Positions 1 to 7,012 of a stretch of 9,038 nucleotides of DNA are shown piece by piece (the first letter of the stretch is position 1; each line of letters opens with the position of its first letter). The stretch is taken from NCBI GenBank assembly GCA_003577365.1, contig QEUY01000099.1, positions 1 through 9,038 of the forward strand. Direction: 5' to 3'. The DNA comes from Chloroflexota bacterium. Its GTDB lineage: Bacteria; Chloroflexota; Anaerolineae; Caldilineales; Caldilineaceae. The position numbers and the translations under genes are program-made. Below the pieces are notes generated by a model. That model saw nothing but the letters and a program-made list of their open reading frames with translations. It had not been told where the DNA came from and did no database searches.

Positions 1-358
1 CCATCTTCACCCCCGCATCTGGCGTTGTCACGCTATCCGGTGTGGCCTCTGCATCCGATCCCGCAGCCTGGTCTGCCGCATGGACCGGGGCCGCTGCTTG
101 CCGCTCCGCAGGGTGTAGGGCGGCGGGCGCGCGCTCGACAGGCGGGTGTGCTGCCGCCACGGGTTGCGGCGGCGCGGGTTCCGGCGAGGGGTCATCCCAG
201 ACGGTGGGGAAGGTGGGCGCGCTAGGCGCGTCTGCGTCCGATGTGGATGCCGCCGGAGACGCCGTCTCATCCGGCAGGGGCGGCGTAAGAGCAGCCTCGC
301 GCCGGAAGAGGGCGCGCAGATTAGCGACCGTGGTCTGCCAGAGTTCTCGCCACGTCAT
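1..358 (-). CDS. Pro/Ala-rich hypothetical protein, partial (3' end outside window)
   Basis: The frame is open from an ATG at 358 to the window edge, giving about 119 residues without a stop. I do not recognise the family. The first 25 residues (MTWRELWQTTVANLRALFRRE) could form a short amphipathic helix with basic residues. The rest is rich in Pro, Ala, Asp and Thr and looks disordered. No membrane segment is visible in the part present. The ATG lies 18 nt after the TAG of the AmaP-like gene and in the same frame, with no other stop between them; the upstream bases give only a weak purine-rich ribosome site. It is therefore probably a second gene of that operon, possibly a linker-rich envelope-associated protein. 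The exact start and the function are uncertain. Confidence 0.5.
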   Translation of the reverse strand, partial: MTWRELWQTTVANLRALFRREAALTPPLPDETASPAASTSDADAPSAPTFPTVWDDPSPEPAPPQPVAAAHPPVERAPAALHPAERQAAAPVHAADQAAGSDAEATPDSVTTPDAGVKM

Positions 359-376
359 GCCGTCGGACCCGCTCGC

Positions 377-937
377 CTAGGCCCATTCCGGGTCGATAGG
401 GGCATAGCGCATATGCACATCCAGCCGGCCCAGCTTCAGCCCCATGTCTTGTTCGATCAGGTCGCGCGTCACTTCCACCACCTCGTCGGTCTTCATCGGC
501 ACATCGACATCGGGCGCGGCTTCGATCTCCAGCTTGATGTCGACCGAGCCGCCCTTGGACTTGACGATCGGCACCACGCTGATGATCTCGGCCAGTTGGT
601 CCAACTGCCAACTGAGGCGGCGGCTGATGCTCGCCGTATCCAGTTCGGCGGAACCGCCCTGCGCCGTGCGGATGCGCACCCCGCGGCGCTGGCCGCTCCA
701 GATCTCCACCCCGATCAAAATGCCGAAGACCAGCACGGCGCTGACGCCCGCGGCGATCTGGCCGATTAGAAAATTGCTGGGGTTGGCCGCTTGGGCCGCG
801 ACCAAGCTCGCCTGCGCCCTATCGAGCCAGGCTTGCACCAGGGCGAGCGTTTGAAACGGGATCACCGCCGCCACGCCGATCAAGGCCATGAGCAGCAGCC
901 AGAGCAGAATGGCGATGATGCGGTTAAAAGTCGTCAT
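377..937 (-). CDS. Alkaline shock response membrane anchor protein AmaP-like
   Basis: This 186-residue protein has the AmaP layout. A short N-terminus is followed by a first membrane helix (about 6-28, IIAILLWLLLMALIGVAAVIP), then a roughly 30-residue Ala-rich linker, a second membrane helix (about 57-80) and a cytoplasmic domain of about 100 residues. That domain contains an RxVRIRT strand, a helix (SISRRLSWQLDQLAEII) and the strand pair VDIKLEIEA / LDVHMRYAP, resembling the Asp23/AmaP fold. In Firmicutes AmaP anchors the Asp23 envelope-stress protein to the membrane; no Asp23 homologue is visible here, so the partner is unknown. The ATG at 937 lies 63 nt after the YfhO stop and has no clear Shine-Dalgarno site. 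It is likely cotranscribed with the glycosyltransferase genes, though the gap leaves room for a separate promoter. Confidence 0.75.
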   Translation of the reverse strand: MTTFNRIIAILLWLLLMALIGVAAVIPFQTLALVQAWLDRAQASLVAAQAANPSNFLIGQIAAGVSAVLVFGILIGVEIWSGQRRGVRIRTAQGGSAELDTASISRRLSWQLDQLAEIISVVPIVKSKGGSVDIKLEIEAAPDVDVPMKTDEVVEVTRDLIEQDMGLKLGRLDVHMRYAPIDPEWA

Positions 938-968
938 AAGTCAGAATCATCATAGATCGGCTGTGTCT

Positions 969-989
969 CGCGCCGGCAGCCCGTGCGCG
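969..989 (-). other. GC-rich hairpin between the YfhO and AmaP-like genes
   Basis: CGCGC (969-973) pairs with GCGCG (985-989) and CGG (974-976) with CCG (981-983), leaving a 4-nt loop and one bulged base. It sits just after the YfhO stop. No T-run follows on the minus strand, so it is not a standard intrinsic terminator. It may be an mRNA stability or processing structure, or chance in GC-rich DNA. Confidence 0.35.
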
Positions 990-1000
990 CTCTTTGCTGA

Positions 1001-3784
1001 TTATACACGATGCAGCGGCGCGGCGCGAACAGGCCTTGCTCGCAGCCAGGGCGCGACCCAACAGAGCAGCAGCAGCACCTCGCCCGCGGCGCTAAACAGC
1101 AGGCCCCGCCGCCACGAGGCCGGCGCGTAGCGAAAGATCACCTCATGCTCGCCCGCGGGGACGGGCACGCCGCGCAGCAAGATGTTGGTGCGGTAGATGG
1201 GCGCGGGGTCGCCGTCCACCGTGGCCTGCCAGCCTGGATAGAAGGTGTCAGCCAAGATCAGCAGCGCCGGAGCCTGGCTGCGCGTGCGGATCACCGCGCG
1301 CTCGGGCGCATAGCTCACGATCTGCGCCTTGCCTGGCGCCGCCTGTGCCGCGGGCAGCGGGACGGCCTCCGGCCAGCCTTCCACCACCGCGGCCCCACGC
1401 AGGCCAGTGGCGCGGTCGCGGATCAGGTCGAGCGCCGCCGCCGCATCCGCCGCGGCCACCGTCTGCTGCGCCAAATAGGCGCGCGGCAGCACGTCGAGAT
1501 TCTCATAGACCTTGACATCACCGCTGTGCACCAGGCGAAAATGGCCGCGGTCGCTGGGCAGCAGCGCGGCGAATTGGCCGGTGCGCGCATCCACCAGTGT
1601 GGCGGCCTGGACGACGAGCGGCGTGGGCGCGCCCTGCCATGCGACGGTGATGGTCGTGGGGCGCATGGCCGTGGGCAGGGGCAGCTTGACCAGATATTCC
1701 TGCCGCCCGCCCTCCACATCGCGATAGGCAACCTGCGCGCCTGCCGCCGCCGCCAGCGGGCTGTCCAGCGCCGGGTCGGCCAACTGCGCGCCGGGCCGGT
1801 CGCCCGCGGTCAGGTCAAAGTCAGCCTGGCTCATGCCCTCCGCCGTGACCCCTGCGACGTGCACCCGCCCCACCGTGCGCGTGCCGCCCGCCAGGGCTGC
1901 CGCCGCGCCATCCACATAGCCGATCAGATGCAGGTGCGTGGCGGGAAAATCTGTAGGATTGTCCAGACTAGTCTGCGGGTAGACGGCGTCCAGCCGCGCG
2001 CCGATCTGCCGGTCGTAATAGACATCGTCCAACCAGAGGTCGCGCACTTTGTCGGTGATCACATACTGCACGTTGAACAGCGCCAACAGGCCGGCAGGCG
2101 GCACGCGCGGCAGTTGCTCGCGCAGCCGGCCATCCGGCACGATCGCGCCGGGCGGCACAAAGAGCGTGACCAGGTCTAGATAGCGCTGCAGCGGCAGCAC
2201 GCCGCCGTCGAACCCGTCCACGCTGGGCACGCGCCAGAGTAGCGCCAGGTTGGGGGCCAGGATCTCCTGCGACTTGAGCGCCGTGATCAACTCGGCAAAC
2301 TCAGGCTCGTCCAGCAGGGGGCGTGCGCCCTCCCGCAGGATGCGCCGGTAGTCGGCCATGTCGCCGGGGTCAAAGGTGAGGGTGCTCATGCTCACGAAGC
2401 GGCCCGCCGCGGCGGGGTGCAGCGCAGACCGCGCCGGGTCGCTGCGCAGATGAGCCGGGGCCGTGCGCACATCATAGACCGCCTGCGGCGCGGTCGGGTG
2501 CGTATGCGGCAAGGCCTGCGCCGCGGCGATCAACTCGACGCCGGCCAGCGCCGCGCCCAGCGGCAGCAGCCAGGCGGCGCGCCCGCGCATCCAGCCGCGC
2601 CCGGCATCCACCCCCACCCCGGCCAGGATCGCCATGCCCAATGTATAGAGCATCATCCAGCGCGCCGGGACGCGAAACAGGTCAAACCCCGGCACAGCCC
2701 AATAAAGCAGATAGTAGACCGGATTCCAGCGCCCCAGGGCCAAGAACAGCCCCAGCGCAGCCAGCAGCAGCCCGGCATTCCGCGCCGCGCCGCGGCCGCG
2801 CCATGCGCCCCACGCCGCCAGCCCTAGCCCCGCCAGCCCGACATAGGCCACAAACTCGCTGTAGCCCATCGTCGCAAAGACGACGCTCAGGTCAACCAGC
2901 CCATAGGAAGGCAGCAGCGTCCAGAGCAGTTTCAACGGCCTGAGGCTAAAGCTGCTGGCCTCGGCATAGGAGAGGCCGCCGCTGCGTAGCCCCAGGCCGC
3001 TCAGTTCCAGCGTCGGCAGCAGTTGCGCGCCGCTCGCCGACAGCCCCAGCGTGACCCCCAGCGCATAGACCCCCAGCCGGGGCAGCATGGCGTTGAATCG
3101 GGCGCGCCACCGGCCGCGCTGCCGCCAGATCGGGGGCCAGAGCAGCGGCCAGACGACCCACGCGCCCAGCCCGGCCAGGTTGATAAAGACCGTCTGCGTA
3201 TGCCCGGCCAAAAACATCAACGCCACCAGCAGCCCGAACTCGGCGGCACGGCGCAGCCAGGCGCGCCAATCCCCCGTATCCACACCTGCAAGCACCCACC
3301 ATGCCCAGGGCAGCCAAGCTGCGCCGTTCATCTGGTTGATGTGGCCGACCAGCCCGCCATAGAAACCGCTGCCCGCCAGCACCAGCCCCCCAGCCAGCGC
3401 CGCCCATGCGCTCTGCCCCCAGCGGCGCAGCAGCGCATAGCCGCCCATCCCCAAGATCCAGGTGTGCAGCGCCGCGCTCCACGCGAGCTGGCGCGTCACC
3501 GGCAGCCAACTCAGCGGCCAGTGCAGCGGATAGAGCACCGCCGCCTGCGGGTTCGCCAGCAAAGGCACGCCCAAAAAGCTATAGGGGTTCCAGAGCGGGA
3601 TCCGCCCCTCGCGCAGCGCGGATGCGGCGGCGTCGCGATAGGGGTAAAAGTAAAGCAGAATATCGCCGCTGGCATAGACCCGATTGGTCCACAGCAGCGG
3701 GGCATAGAGCAGCAGCGCCAAGATCGCCAGCACGCCCCCGGCGATCCCGGCCTGGCGCACGACAGCGGGCGTCAGGGGCTTCAT
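1001..3784 (-). CDS. YfhO-family membrane protein (GT-C-type glycosyltransferase)
   Basis: A 927-residue integral membrane protein with the YfhO layout. The first membrane helix (about 14-33) is followed by the family signature region: GDILLYFYPYRD with Asp41, LREGRIPLWNP (58-67) and GVPLLANPQAAVLYP (72-86). After it comes GHINQMNGAAWLPW (147-160). Many hydrophobic segments run to about residue 450, then a large soluble, presumably extracytoplasmic region of about 430 residues ends in the family-typical TFYPGWQATVDGDPAPIYRTN, with a last helix at about 894-913. In studied YfhO proteins the role is extracytoplasmic glycosylation of envelope polymers using a lipid-linked sugar; donor and acceptor cannot be read here. 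The start is MKPLTP at 3784 because its ATG overlaps the upstream TGA as ATGA, which implies translational coupling. The frame stays open to 3874, but that extension overlaps the GT39 C-terminus and is rejected. Confidence 0.88.
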   Translation of the reverse strand: MKPLTPAVVRQAGIAGGVLAILALLLYAPLLWTNRVYASGDILLYFYPYRDAAASALREGRIPLWNPYSFLGVPLLANPQAAVLYPLHWPLSWLPVTRQLAWSAALHTWILGMGGYALLRRWGQSAWAALAGGLVLAGSGFYGGLVGHINQMNGAAWLPWAWWVLAGVDTGDWRAWLRRAAEFGLLVALMFLAGHTQTVFINLAGLGAWVVWPLLWPPIWRQRGRWRARFNAMLPRLGVYALGVTLGLSASGAQLLPTLELSGLGLRSGGLSYAEASSFSLRPLKLLWTLLPSYGLVDLSVVFATMGYSEFVAYVGLAGLGLAAWGAWRGRGAARNAGLLLAALGLFLALGRWNPVYYLLYWAVPGFDLFRVPARWMMLYTLGMAILAGVGVDAGRGWMRGRAAWLLPLGAALAGVELIAAAQALPHTHPTAPQAVYDVRTAPAHLRSDPARSALHPAAAGRFVSMSTLTFDPGDMADYRRILREGARPLLDEPEFAELITALKSQEILAPNLALLWRVPSVDGFDGGVLPLQRYLDLVTLFVPPGAIVPDGRLREQLPRVPPAGLLALFNVQYVITDKVRDLWLDDVYYDRQIGARLDAVYPQTSLDNPTDFPATHLHLIGYVDGAAAALAGGTRTVGRVHVAGVTAEGMSQADFDLTAGDRPGAQLADPALDSPLAAAAGAQVAYRDVEGGRQEYLVKLPLPTAMRPTTITVAWQGAPTPLVVQAATLVDARTGQFAALLPSDRGHFRLVHSGDVKVYENLDVLPRAYLAQQTVAAADAAAALDLIRDRATGLRGAAVVEGWPEAVPLPAAQAAPGKAQIVSYAPERAVIRTRSQAPALLILADTFYPGWQATVDGDPAPIYRTNILLRGVPVPAGEHEVIFRYAPASWRRGLLFSAAGEVLLLLCWVAPWLRARPVRAAPLHRV

Positions 3785-5472
3785 GGGCGCGACATCCCTG
3801 CGGGCATGGCGGCCCAAGGCCAGGCAGGCACAGGGGAGATGGGCGCGGGCGAGACAGATCGACACCAGCCGCACGCCGCTTGGGGCCGGTGGACGAGCGT
3901 ATAGACGGTGAAGCGCCCGGCGCGCAGTTCGCGGCGCAGCGCCAGCCCGCGCAGCGCCAGGTGCAGCGCCAGGTCAGGCGGGGTGGCCCAGTCGGGCACG
4001 ATCAGAACCGCGGGCGGGTAGGGCGTTTTGGCGGCGTTGTCTGCCAGATAGACCGAACTGGGGAACCAGCGCAGTTCCGTCTTGCCCTGCCGAATCGAGC
4101 CGTCAAGATAAAAACGGGCGTGCCATCCCAAGCTCTGGTGATAGAGCACCTGGCGGTCTGGCCGGCCGGCGACCCAGGCCATCGCCTCCTCCAGCCCGGC
4201 ATAGTCGCCGTGGTCGCCGCCGATGGGCAGGCTGCCGCGGGCTGCGGCCAGCCCAGGCGGGATCAAACAGAGCGCGCCGATCAGCAGCAGGATACTTAAC
4301 ACGCGGCGCATGTGGCTGTGGGGCGGCGCATTCGCCCAGCGCGCCGCCGGCCAAGCCAGCAGCCAGGCCCAGATCGGGGCCAGCGGCAGCAGATAGCGGT
4401 CCCAGACCTGCACCGTCGTGACCCCATGCAGCGCCACATAGCCCACAGCCCACCCGAAGATGATCCATGCTGCGAGCGTGGGACGCCGCGCACCCATGCT
4501 CGCAGCCCCCCATGTGACCACCGCCAGCAGCCAGATTGCGGGGCTTGCCGCCAGATACCCGATCCACTGGCCCCAGGCCAGCGCCCGCGGCCCCCACAGC
4601 GCCGGAGGGACGAACGCCAGCGGCGCATAGGTGCGCGTCGCCAGATCCCACGGCGAAGGCGCAACCGCCCAGCGCGTGCTGTCCCACAGCAGGATCGGCA
4701 GCACGACCGCGGCCATACCGAAGAGGGTTAACCGCAAAGGGCGCGAAAAAACAGAGAATAGGGAGTAGGGAGTAGGGAATAGGGGCAGAGGCCAGACTCT
4801 GGACCCGTCTCCCTCTCTGCTCTGGACTTTGCGTTCTTTGCGCCCTTTGCGGTGAATATTCTCCCCCCATGCCAGCGCCAGCACCGCGGGCGCATAGAGC
4901 AGCCCCTGCTGTTTGGTCATGATCGCCGCGCCCAGCCAAAAGCCCGCCCAGCCGGCGCGGCGGCGCAGCGCCATCACCAGCGCCAGCGTACCCCACAGCG
5001 TCAGCAGTGGATCGGTGTAGACGGTGGGTGCAAAGCTCAGCGCAAAGGGGTTGAGCGTATAGACCAGCCCCGCGGCCAGCCCCGCCGCAGACGACCCCCA
5101 CAGACGGCGCGCCCCGGCGGCAACCAGAGGGATGGTTAACACACTGGCGACAATGCTCAACCAGCGGCCTGCGGGCGCGCTTGGCCCCAGCAGCGCAAAG
5201 ACGCCGCCCAGCAGCCAGAGAAAGATCGGCGGTTTATCGGGCCAAATAGTAAGAAAACGCGGATCGTCATGCAGGGCGTGTAGCGCCCAATAGCTGTAGA
5301 GCGCCTCGTCTTCACGCAGCGGAAAGCGCGCCAGCAGCGGCAGGCGCAGCGCCAGCCCGGCCAAGGTCAGCCCGGCCAGCGCCAACGCATCGCCGCGGCG
5401 GACGCGCAGCCACGTCCAGGCGGGCGCAGGGAGCGGCTCATGCCGGGGGAAACCGGCTAGCGGGCGCAGCAT
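3781..5472 (-). CDS. GT39 (ArnT/PMT-like) membrane glycosyltransferase with in-frame repeat insertion
   Basis: A 563-residue multi-membrane protein of the dolichyl-phosphate-mannose mannosyltransferase type. After the first membrane helix (about 30-50) comes the acidic loop REDEALYSYWA (53-63), whose Asp/Glu match the catalytic acidic position of GT-C enzymes, then WPDKPPIFLWLLG (77-89), characteristic of the family. MTKQQG (185-190) and VWDRYLLPLAP (356-366) are further conserved spots. It should transfer a sugar from a polyprenyl-phosphate donor outside the membrane, the donor probably made by the GT2 enzyme encoded just upstream. Residues about 207-247 are encoded by a 123-bp inverted-repeat element and are low-complexity and basic (HRKGRKERK...), unlike the rest of the protein. 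A 33-residue Pro/Ala-rich C-terminal tail is also unusual. The ATG at 5472 is 66 nt after the GT2 stop; no strong ribosome site is seen. Confidence 0.88.
   Translation of the reverse strand: MLRPLAGFPRHEPLPAPAWTWLRVRRGDALALAGLTLAGLALRLPLLARFPLREDEALYSYWALHALHDDPRFLTIWPDKPPIFLWLLGGVFALLGPSAPAGRWLSIVASVLTIPLVAAGARRLWGSSAAGLAAGLVYTLNPFALSFAPTVYTDPLLTLWGTLALVMALRRRAGWAGFWLGAAIMTKQQGLLYAPAVLALAWGENIHRKGRKERKVQSREGDGSRVWPLPLFPTPYSLFSVFSRPLRLTLFGMAAVVLPILLWDSTRWAVAPSPWDLATRTYAPLAFVPPALWGPRALAWGQWIGYLAASPAIWLLAVVTWGAASMGARRPTLAAWIIFGWAVGYVALHGVTTVQVWDRYLLPLAPIWAWLLAWPAARWANAPPHSHMRRVLSILLLIGALCLIPPGLAAARGSLPIGGDHGDYAGLEEAMAWVAGRPDRQVLYHQSLGWHARFYLDGSIRQGKTELRWFPSSVYLADNAAKTPYPPAVLIVPDWATPPDLALHLALRGLALRRELRAGRFTVYTLVHRPQAACGWCRSVSPAPISPVPAWPWAAMPAGMSRP
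4731..4853 (-). repeat. 123-bp inverted-repeat (MITE-like) element inside the GT39 gene
   Basis: It is bounded by perfect 14-bp inverted repeats, ACCGCAAAGGGCGC at 4731-4744 and its complement at 4840-4853. Inside are four 7-nt units (AATAGGG/AGTAGGG, 4757-4784), a short palindrome CCAGA-C-TCTGG (4792-4802) and a repeated CTCTGGAC (4797-4804, 4820-4827). Its length is exactly 41 codons. Read on the gene strand, all three frames are stop-free; on the opposite strand the TAG-bearing 7-nt units close all three frames. No target-site duplication is obvious. The motifs resemble interspersed repeats common in Chloroflexota and some other bacteria; that resemblance is from memory, not a search. Confidence 0.75.
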
Positions 5473-5514
5473 GGCAGGCAGCGGGATCGACAGCCGGATA
5501 AACAGCCGAGGGGG

Positions 5515-5550
5515 TCAATCCACGAATCAATCCACGAATCAATCCACAAA
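5515..5550 (-). repeat. Three tandem 12-nt units repeating the GT2 gene end and stop
   Basis: On the plus strand TCAATCCACGAA occurs at 5515-5526 and 5527-5538, and again with one change (G to A at 5548) at 5539-5550. On the coding strand each unit reads Phe-Val-Asp-stop, so the final codons of the GT2 gene and its TGA are present three times in frame (TGA at 5541-5539, 5529-5527 and 5517-5515). Confidence 0.9.
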
Positions 5551-6279
5551 GCGGTATTTGAAGAGCGTACGCACCGCGCTAAAGCCATCGCGCCAGCCGA
5601 TCTTCTTGCCTTCGTGAAAGGCGCGGCCATTGTAGCTGATGGGCACTTCAAAGATGGGATAGCCCCGCTTGAGGATCTTGGCCGTCAGCTCCGGCTCGAT
5701 CTCAAAGGCGCGGCTGCGCAGCGCCATGCCGTCGATCACCTCGCGGCGGAAGCATTTATAACAGGTTTCCATGTCGGTAAGCGACGTGCCGTAGAGCACG
5801 TTGGTCATAATCGTCAGGAACTTGTTGCCCAGGGTGTGGGTCAAACTCATGGCCGAGCGCGGGCCGCCCATAAACCGGCTGCCATAGACCACCGGCGAGC
5901 GCCCCTCCAACAGCGGTTCGAGCAGCTTCACATAGTCGCGCGGGTCATATTCCAGGTCGGCATCCTGCACCACCAGCACATCGCCGGTCGCATGTTGAAA
6001 GCCGGTGCGCAGAGCCGCGCCCTTGCCGCTGTTCTGGGCGTGATAGATGATCTGCATACCGGGCGCCGGGTCGGCGCGCCAGACGTCCAGGATCTCGCGC
6101 GTGCCGTCGGTAGAGCCGTCGTCCACGATCACGATCTCGCGCTCGAAGACGACAGGGCCGGGCAACAGCGGGTTGTCCCCCTGGGGGTTGACCGTCAGAT
6201 CGACAGCCTGGACGCGCTGGACGATCTCTTCCAAGGTCGTCCGCTCGTTGTATACGGGCATGATGATGGATAGCCGCAA
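5539..6279 (-). CDS. Polyprenyl-phosphate glycosyltransferase, GT2 (DPM1-like)
   Basis: A 246-residue GT-A fold enzyme of the dolichyl-phosphate mannose/glucose synthase type. Visible motifs are the N-terminal strand SIIMPVYNE (4-12), IVIVDDGSTDGT (49-60) for nucleotide binding, NSGKGAALRTGF (83-94), the metal-binding DAD (106-108) in VVQDADLEYDP, YGSRF (132-136), and the C-terminal FEIEPELTAKILKRGYPIFEVPISYNGR (192-219). It has no C-terminal membrane helices, so it is the soluble, membrane-associated form. It should transfer a sugar from a nucleotide sugar to polyprenyl phosphate on the cytoplasmic face, supplying the GT39 and YfhO-type enzymes encoded downstream; mannose or glucose cannot be told apart here. 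It starts with TTG at 6279, supported by GAGG seven bases upstream; a start at the internal ATG at 6261 would cut into the first strand. It begins 13 nt after the regulator gene and ends in a repeated stop. Confidence 0.9.
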   Translation of the reverse strand: MRLSIIMPVYNERTTLEEIVQRVQAVDLTVNPQGDNPLLPGPVVFEREIVIVDDGSTDGTREILDVWRADPAPGMQIIYHAQNSGKGAALRTGFQHATGDVLVVQDADLEYDPRDYVKLLEPLLEGRSPVVYGSRFMGGPRSAMSLTHTLGNKFLTIMTNVLYGTSLTDMETCYKCFRREVIDGMALRSRAFEIEPELTAKILKRGYPIFEVPISYNGRAFHEGKKIGWRDGFSAVRTLFKYRFVD

Positions 6280-6292
6280 CCGGATGCCTCGC

Positions 6293-6877
6293 CTATTGCT
6301 CGCTGATTTGGTGGGCTAGAATGATGGCGTCTGCCACCGTCCGCATCGACTTGCGGTTATTCATGCTCATTTTTTGAATCTTGCGAAAGGCCTCGGTCTC
6401 GCTCAGCCCTTGGGTATCCATCAAAATGCCCTTGGCGCGGTCCACGGCCTTGCGCGTCTCCAGCGCCTCTTGCAGGTTGTTGACCTCGCGCTCCATGGCG
6501 CGGAACTCGCTGAAGCGGGCCAGCGCCACCTCGATGGCAGGGGTGAGGTCGCTTTCGCGGAACGGCTTCACCAGATAGCCGGCCACGCCGGCCTTTTGGG
6601 CGCGCTGCACCAAATCCTGCTGGCTGTAGGCGCTGAGCAGCAGCACCGGCGCCACCCGTTCTTCGGTCAGGATTTTGGCCGCTTCGATACCGTCCATGTC
6701 GGGCATTTTAATGTCCATAATGACAATATCGGGGCGCAGTTCACGCGCCAAATTAACTGCGCTGCGCCCGTCGCCCACCTCGCCCACCACCAAATAGCCC
6801 AGGTTGGTCAACATTTCGCGCAGGTCCATCCGGATCAAGGATTCATCGTCGGCGATGATCACCCGTGTACGTTCCAC
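6293..6877 (-). CDS. Response regulator with ANTAR RNA-binding domain (PdtaR-like)
   Basis: A 194-residue two-domain regulator. The receiver domain (about 4-120) has the acidic pair Asp10-Asp11, the phosphoacceptor Asp55 in IVIMDIKMPDMDG, Ser82 in LLLSAYS and Lys104 in YLVKPF. A linker helix leads to an ANTAR domain (about 133-190) with TRKAVDRAKGILM and TEAFRKIQKMSMNNRKSM. ANTAR proteins bind hairpin RNAs and act as antiterminators, so the output is probably post-initiation control of RNA rather than DNA binding. Its expected kinase is the PdtaS-like protein encoded immediately upstream. I place the start at the GTG at 6877 because AGGAG lies seven bases ahead of it; the frame extends to a TTG at 6895, but that would put the ribosome site inside the coding region. 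Gap to the next gene is 13 nt. Confidence 0.92.
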   Translation of the reverse strand: MERTRVIIADDESLIRMDLREMLTNLGYLVVGEVGDGRSAVNLARELRPDIVIMDIKMPDMDGIEAAKILTEERVAPVLLLSAYSQQDLVQRAQKAGVAGYLVKPFRESDLTPAIEVALARFSEFRAMEREVNNLQEALETRKAVDRAKGILMDTQGLSETEAFRKIQKMSMNNRKSMRTVADAIILAHQISEQ

Positions 6878-6884
6878 ATCCCTT

Positions 6885-6889
6885 CTCCT
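6885..6889 (-). promoter_or_regulatory. Shine-Dalgarno site deciding the ANTAR regulator start
   Basis: AGGAG on the minus strand, within AGGAGAAGG, lies seven bases before the GTG at 6877. It favours that GTG over the upstream TTG at 6895. Confidence 0.7.
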
Positions 6890-6938
6890 CGTCAACTGAT
6901 TGCCCAGCCCTAGACCCCGTCGTTTTGGGCGGGAGGAT

Positions 6939-6984
6939 GCAAACAGCCCACTGCATCATTGCGTGGGCGAAAGGCGTTTGCCCA
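6939..6984 (-). promoter_or_regulatory. Alternative RNA hairpins between kinase and ANTAR regulator genes
   Basis: In the minus-strand transcript two hairpins compete. The first pairs UGGGC+AAA with UUU+GCCCA (6984-6964), with one bulged base and a 4-nt loop. The second pairs GCCCAC+GCA with UGC+GUGGGC (6968-6946), with one bulged A and loop AUGA. Bases 6964-6968 are needed by both. The second is followed by UGUUUGC, a weak U-tract, and can be extended by GCAAAC/GUUUGC (6976-6981 with 6939-6944). This is terminator/antiterminator-like, but the classic ANTAR dual-hexaloop signature is not evident. The function is inferred. Confidence 0.4.
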
Positions 6985-7012
6985 GTAGTGCATTAAACCG
7001 CGTCGGCCCTGC

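Noticed and set aside
949..954. TATGAT as a -10 box for the AmaP-like gene
   Set aside because: No -35 match lies at a usable distance; the GC-rich hairpin region occupies that place.
1010..2179. Long plus-strand reading frame of 389 codons opposite the YfhO gene
   Set aside because: Its product is Arg/Gln/His-rich with no family motifs, and it lies wholly opposite a well-supported gene in GC-rich DNA, where long antisense frames are expected. The same applies to the plus-strand frames at 3023-3904 and 3406-4299.
3785..3874. Thirty-residue N-terminal extension of the YfhO protein
   Set aside because: It overlaps the GT39 C-terminus, and the ATG at 3784 forms an ATGA overlap with the GT39 stop directly before the first membrane helix.
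3937..3972. CAGCGCCAG occurring three times in the GT39 gene
   Set aside because: The copies encode Leu-Ala-Leu repeats in a Leu/Ala-rich stretch with irregular spacing (15 and 12 nt), explained by codon bias.
4103..5101. Minus-strand frame of 332 codons overlapping the GT39 gene
   Set aside because: It is a shifted frame of the same strand giving a Gly/Ala/Arg-rich product without motifs; the GT39 frame carries all conserved residues.
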